From an uncultured Clostridia bacterium (GTDB taxonomy: Bacteria; Bacillota; Clostridia; TANB77; CAG-508): DNA of 13,884 bases. Numbering within the stretch: position 1 is the stretch's first letter; every line of letters starts with the position of its first letter. The DNA lies in the NCBI GenBank assembly GCA_947624925.1, contig CANQMG010000039.1:1-13884 (forward strand), in the 5' to 3' direction. A program made the translations under genes and the position numbers. Below are positions 11,792 to 13,884 of the stretch, piece after piece. The notes under the pieces are model-generated. The model was not told the origin of the DNA and did no database searches. It saw only the letters and a list, made by a program, of their open reading frames with translations.

Positions 11792-12895
11792 TTACTTAAT
11801 TATTTCTTTAGTTTTTGTGTATATTCTGTTAAATATTTTCACAAAATATTTCTTTGTAGTTTCGTAATATTTGTCTAAAAATGTAATAAATGGTCTTTCA
11901 ATTAATTTTTTACGTGTATATTCAATTATGAAACAAATTACATATACCATAATCACACTTATTATCATATGCATTATTAGCCAGTTAGAATTTGAATAAT
12001 TAATATTTTTAAAAAATTGAATCCATAAAAAATTTCTTACATATGTATTATCATGTATCAAATAAATACCAAATGTACATGAACCTAACATATTAATAAA
12101 GTTGTTATATGGAATATTTAATTTTAAAAACATAATAAATATATTAATGGCTAAAACTATTATCAATATTGATGTACGTGAATAAAAGTATATTGTGCTT
12201 GTATCTTTATTTATAAAATCTAGTATTATAGTAGAAAATATTAATAAGCTTATACATAAAATTGATAAGATAATCAATATTTTTTTATTTATTTTTAATA
12301 TATCATCATTATATAATCTAATATAAGCTCCTATTGTATACATCATTATAAATTGACAAAGAACATTTCCATACATATCACTATTTGTAAATGTTGGTAT
12401 TATAGACCATATAACAATCATTGTCACTATAAAAACTTGATGAGTTCTTTTTGATATTTGATTAAGAAAAATATTTATATATGGTGAAAGAATATATAAA
12501 ATAATATAAGCAGTAAAAAACCAATACATCTTAAAAATAGTTGGGAACATAGATTTTATAGTTTGAATAATTGAAATCTTTTGAAATCCAACTATTATAA
12601 ATATTATATAAAATAGTATTGAATAAAACATCACTTGAAATATTAACTTTATTACCTTTTTAGCATTAAATTTTGATTTTACAATAAGATATCCAGATAT
12701 CAATATAAATATATCAACTCCCAAATTACCTAAAGTAACATTTTGTAGAATTAACTTATTAAATCCAAAATTTAATGTTTCAATTTTAATCCCACCATGA
12801 ACAGAATAATGGGATAATATAATTAAAAACATAGATATAATTCTTAAAAGTTCTATTGATGAATTAATTTTTTTATTATTTATATTTTTTTCCAT
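11792..12895 (-). CDS. Membrane acyltransferase, family 3 (capsule-type)
   Basis: The 367-residue polytopic membrane protein opens with SSIELLRIISMFLIILSHYS (12-31) followed by VHGG, containing His29 and His33. This is the H-(Y/F)-x-x-H-G-G version of the acyltransferase 3 motif that is common in capsule and exopolysaccharide loci of Firmicutes. LGNLGVDIFILISGYLI (56-72) is the second conserved block (GxxGVxxFFxxSGYL), and LGSCTFGIYLIHDN the C-terminal one. The protein ends in a Lys-rich cytoplasmic tail. A probable role is O-acetylation (or similar) of the repeat unit exported by the flippase encoded upstream. The ATG at 12895 has an AAAGGA SD about 9 nt upstream, and the nucleotidyltransferase gene ends 26 nt before it, so the genes are almost certainly cotranscribed. 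Confidence 0.85.
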   Translation of the reverse strand: MEKNINNKKINSSIELLRIISMFLIILSHYSVHGGIKIETLNFGFNKLILQNVTLGNLGVDIFILISGYLIVKSKFNAKKVIKLIFQVMFYSILFYIIFIIVGFQKISIIQTIKSMFPTIFKMYWFFTAYIILYILSPYINIFLNQISKRTHQVFIVTMIVIWSIIPTFTNSDMYGNVLCQFIMMYTIGAYIRLYNDDILKINKKILIILSILCISLLIFSTIILDFINKDTSTIYFYSRTSILIIVLAINIFIMFLKLNIPYNNFINMLGSCTFGIYLIHDNTYVRNFLWIQFFKNINYSNSNWLIMHMIISVIMVYVICFIIEYTRKKLIERPFITFLDKYYETTKKYFVKIFNRIYTKTKEIIK

Positions 12896-12921
12896 ATACT
12901 ATTTCCTTTTTATAATAATTT

Positions 12922-13581
12922 TTATATATAATTTTCATTATTTAAGTATTTCTTTAATGTTTCGCAATATATTAAATCATAGTCGTAAGTAATTTTTACA
13001 TTATATTTAAAATCAAAATTAAAAAATAATTTTATATCTTTAGGTAATTGATAAGCAATTTCTGTATAGCTTGACTCTTTATTAAAATATTTTTTTAATA
13101 AATTAAATTTATATGCTTCAGGAGAATGTATGATACAATAATCATTTCTATTAAATCTATCTAAACTATAATTTGCTAATTCTCCTGTAATTTTTTTTGC
13201 TGTAACAACAACATCATTATTATCTAGTAAATTTAAATAATTATCTATTATTTCAGCATTTATCATTGGAGCAACTCCGTCTAAAATAATTACATTATCA
13301 CATTGAGGATATTCTTTTTTTATATGTTCAATTGCGTTGTTTACAGAATAATTTCTTTCTTGTCCATTTTTTACTATGTCTATACTACTGTCAATTTCTT
13401 GCAAATATTTACAATATTCCTTATTCATCACAATAATTATTTTATCAATTTTATTTGATTGTTTAGTAGCACTTATTACATAATCTATAACTGCTTTATT
13501 ATTTAATTTTAAATACTGTTTGGGAATGCTAGCTCCAAACCTTTTTCCTGAACCACCTGCTAAAATAATTGCAATATTCAT
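12922..13581 (-). CDS. IspD/TarI-family nucleotidyltransferase in a polysaccharide locus
   Basis: The 219-residue protein has the nucleotide-binding signature LAGGSGKRFGASIPKQYLKL (7-26, with Arg14 and Lys21). It also has IILDGVAPMI (98-107, metal-ligand Asp101), SPEAYKFNLLKKY (153-165) and VKITYDYDL (195-203, Lys196), the layout of CTP-dependent IspD and TarI enzymes. Given the flippase and acyltransferase neighbours, a role in making a CDP-activated polyol (ribitol-5-phosphate type, TarI-like) is more likely than isoprenoid synthesis, but this is inference. The DxxRP motif usual in the family has Ala104 in place of Arg. The start ATG at 13581 follows GGAGG at 8 nt and overlaps the upstream stop as ATGA. 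The upstream in-frame ATG at 13596 would lie within the SD region. Confidence 0.8.
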   Translation of the reverse strand: MNIAIILAGGSGKRFGASIPKQYLKLNNKAVIDYVISATKQSNKIDKIIIVMNKEYCKYLQEIDSSIDIVKNGQERNYSVNNAIEHIKKEYPQCDNVIILDGVAPMINAEIIDNYLNLLDNNDVVVTAKKITGELANYSLDRFNRNDYCIIHSPEAYKFNLLKKYFNKESSYTEIAYQLPKDIKLFFNFDFKYNVKITYDYDLIYCETLKKYLNNENYI

Positions 13582-13884
13582 TGTTTTGCCCTCCATTTTA
13601 TTTTTTTTAACAATACATTTATCATTTCCTTTTCCTCTTTATTAAAATATATTAAATATATGCATAAAATATATAATAACGTGTATATAAATATATATAT
13701 TATTAATTTAATCCATGTAAAATTAACATTAATTATACTTCTATGTATAAATATTGCTATTATTAAAATTGGAACAATAATTTTAATAATATTTTTCCAA
13801 TATTGTGGTATGTCTAAATTAGCAGTTTTATAATAATATACATTCATAATAATTATTTGTCCCAATATAGTAGCTAGTACACTT
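13578..13884 (-). CDS. C-terminal end of a polysaccharide flippase (Wzx-like), partial
   Basis: The frame is open to the window edge and ends at TGA 13580-13578, leaving about 101 residues. It contains LGQIIIMNVYYYKTANLDIP followed by YW, the cytoplasmic loop typical near the C-terminus of Wzx/RfbX-type oligosaccharide repeat-unit flippases. Two further hydrophobic helices and a short basic tail (LLKKIKWRAKQ) follow. These proteins flip undecaprenyl-linked repeat units across the membrane. The stop overlaps the next start (ATGA), so translation is coupled to the nucleotidyltransferase. No start is assigned because the gene begins outside the window. Confidence 0.75.
   Translation of the reverse strand, partial: SVLATILGQIIIMNVYYYKTANLDIPQYWKNIIKIIVPILIIAIFIHRSIINVNFTWIKLIIYIFIYTLLYILCIYLIYFNKEEKEMINVLLKKIKWRAKQ

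Overview
The window comes from a very AT-rich, spore-forming Firmicute, most likely class Clostridia. Evidence: a germination protease gene (gpr), strong AAAGGAG-type ribosome binding sites, clostridial versions of holA, ruvC, murB and yvcK, and almost no GC outside one intergenic RNA region. Nearly every gene is on the minus strand; only a small antitoxin gene and the wreck of its toxin lie on the plus strand.

Layout from low to high coordinate. (1) 1-58 is the start of a minus-strand gene with good promoter and SD, whose 12th codon runs into a pure GA dinucleotide tract that leaves the window: a candidate phase-variable or mis-assembled gene. (2) 156-1394 is a decayed pyrimidine or nucleotide-salvage patch: a promoter, a frameshifted fragment resembling the C-terminus of dihydroorotate dehydrogenase, an intact divergent orotate-phosphoribosyltransferase-like gene, and an in-frame 28-codon tail after its stop. 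(3) 1556-4066 is a housekeeping and sporulation block transcribed ruvC, holA, gpr (Holliday resolvase, clamp loader delta, spore SASP protease). The holA-gpr gap packs a hairpin, a sporulation-type promoter and the gpr SD on top of one another. (4) 4154-8733 reads murB, yvcK, glycogen-debranching enzyme: cell-wall precursor synthesis, carbon/cell-wall control and storage-polysaccharide degradation, with a clear promoter before murB. (5) 8773-9341 is gene-free but rich in structure: a three-hairpin element with an anti-Shine-Dalgarno loop, and a probable independent minus-strand small RNA (about 175 nt) with its own strong promoter, 5'-3' end pairing and intrinsic terminator. (6) 9275-9673 is a RelB/DinJ-type antitoxin with a textbook two-palindrome operator; the partner toxin is an internally deleted remnant. 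(7) 9666-13884 is the downstream end of a surface-polysaccharide operon read from the right: a flippase C-terminus, a nucleotidyltransferase of the IspD/TarI family coupled to it by ATGA, then three different membrane O-acyltransferases in a row.

Most noteworthy: the unassigned small RNA and adjoining hairpin element, the overlapping hairpin/promoter/SD of gpr, the toxin remnant behind an intact antitoxin, the GA-tract gene start, the YvcK homologue with its usual DDGGSSG loop replaced, and a six-codon minigene that carries the only good SD in front of one acyltransferase. No CRISPR array, tRNA, rRNA or complete insertion sequence was seen.
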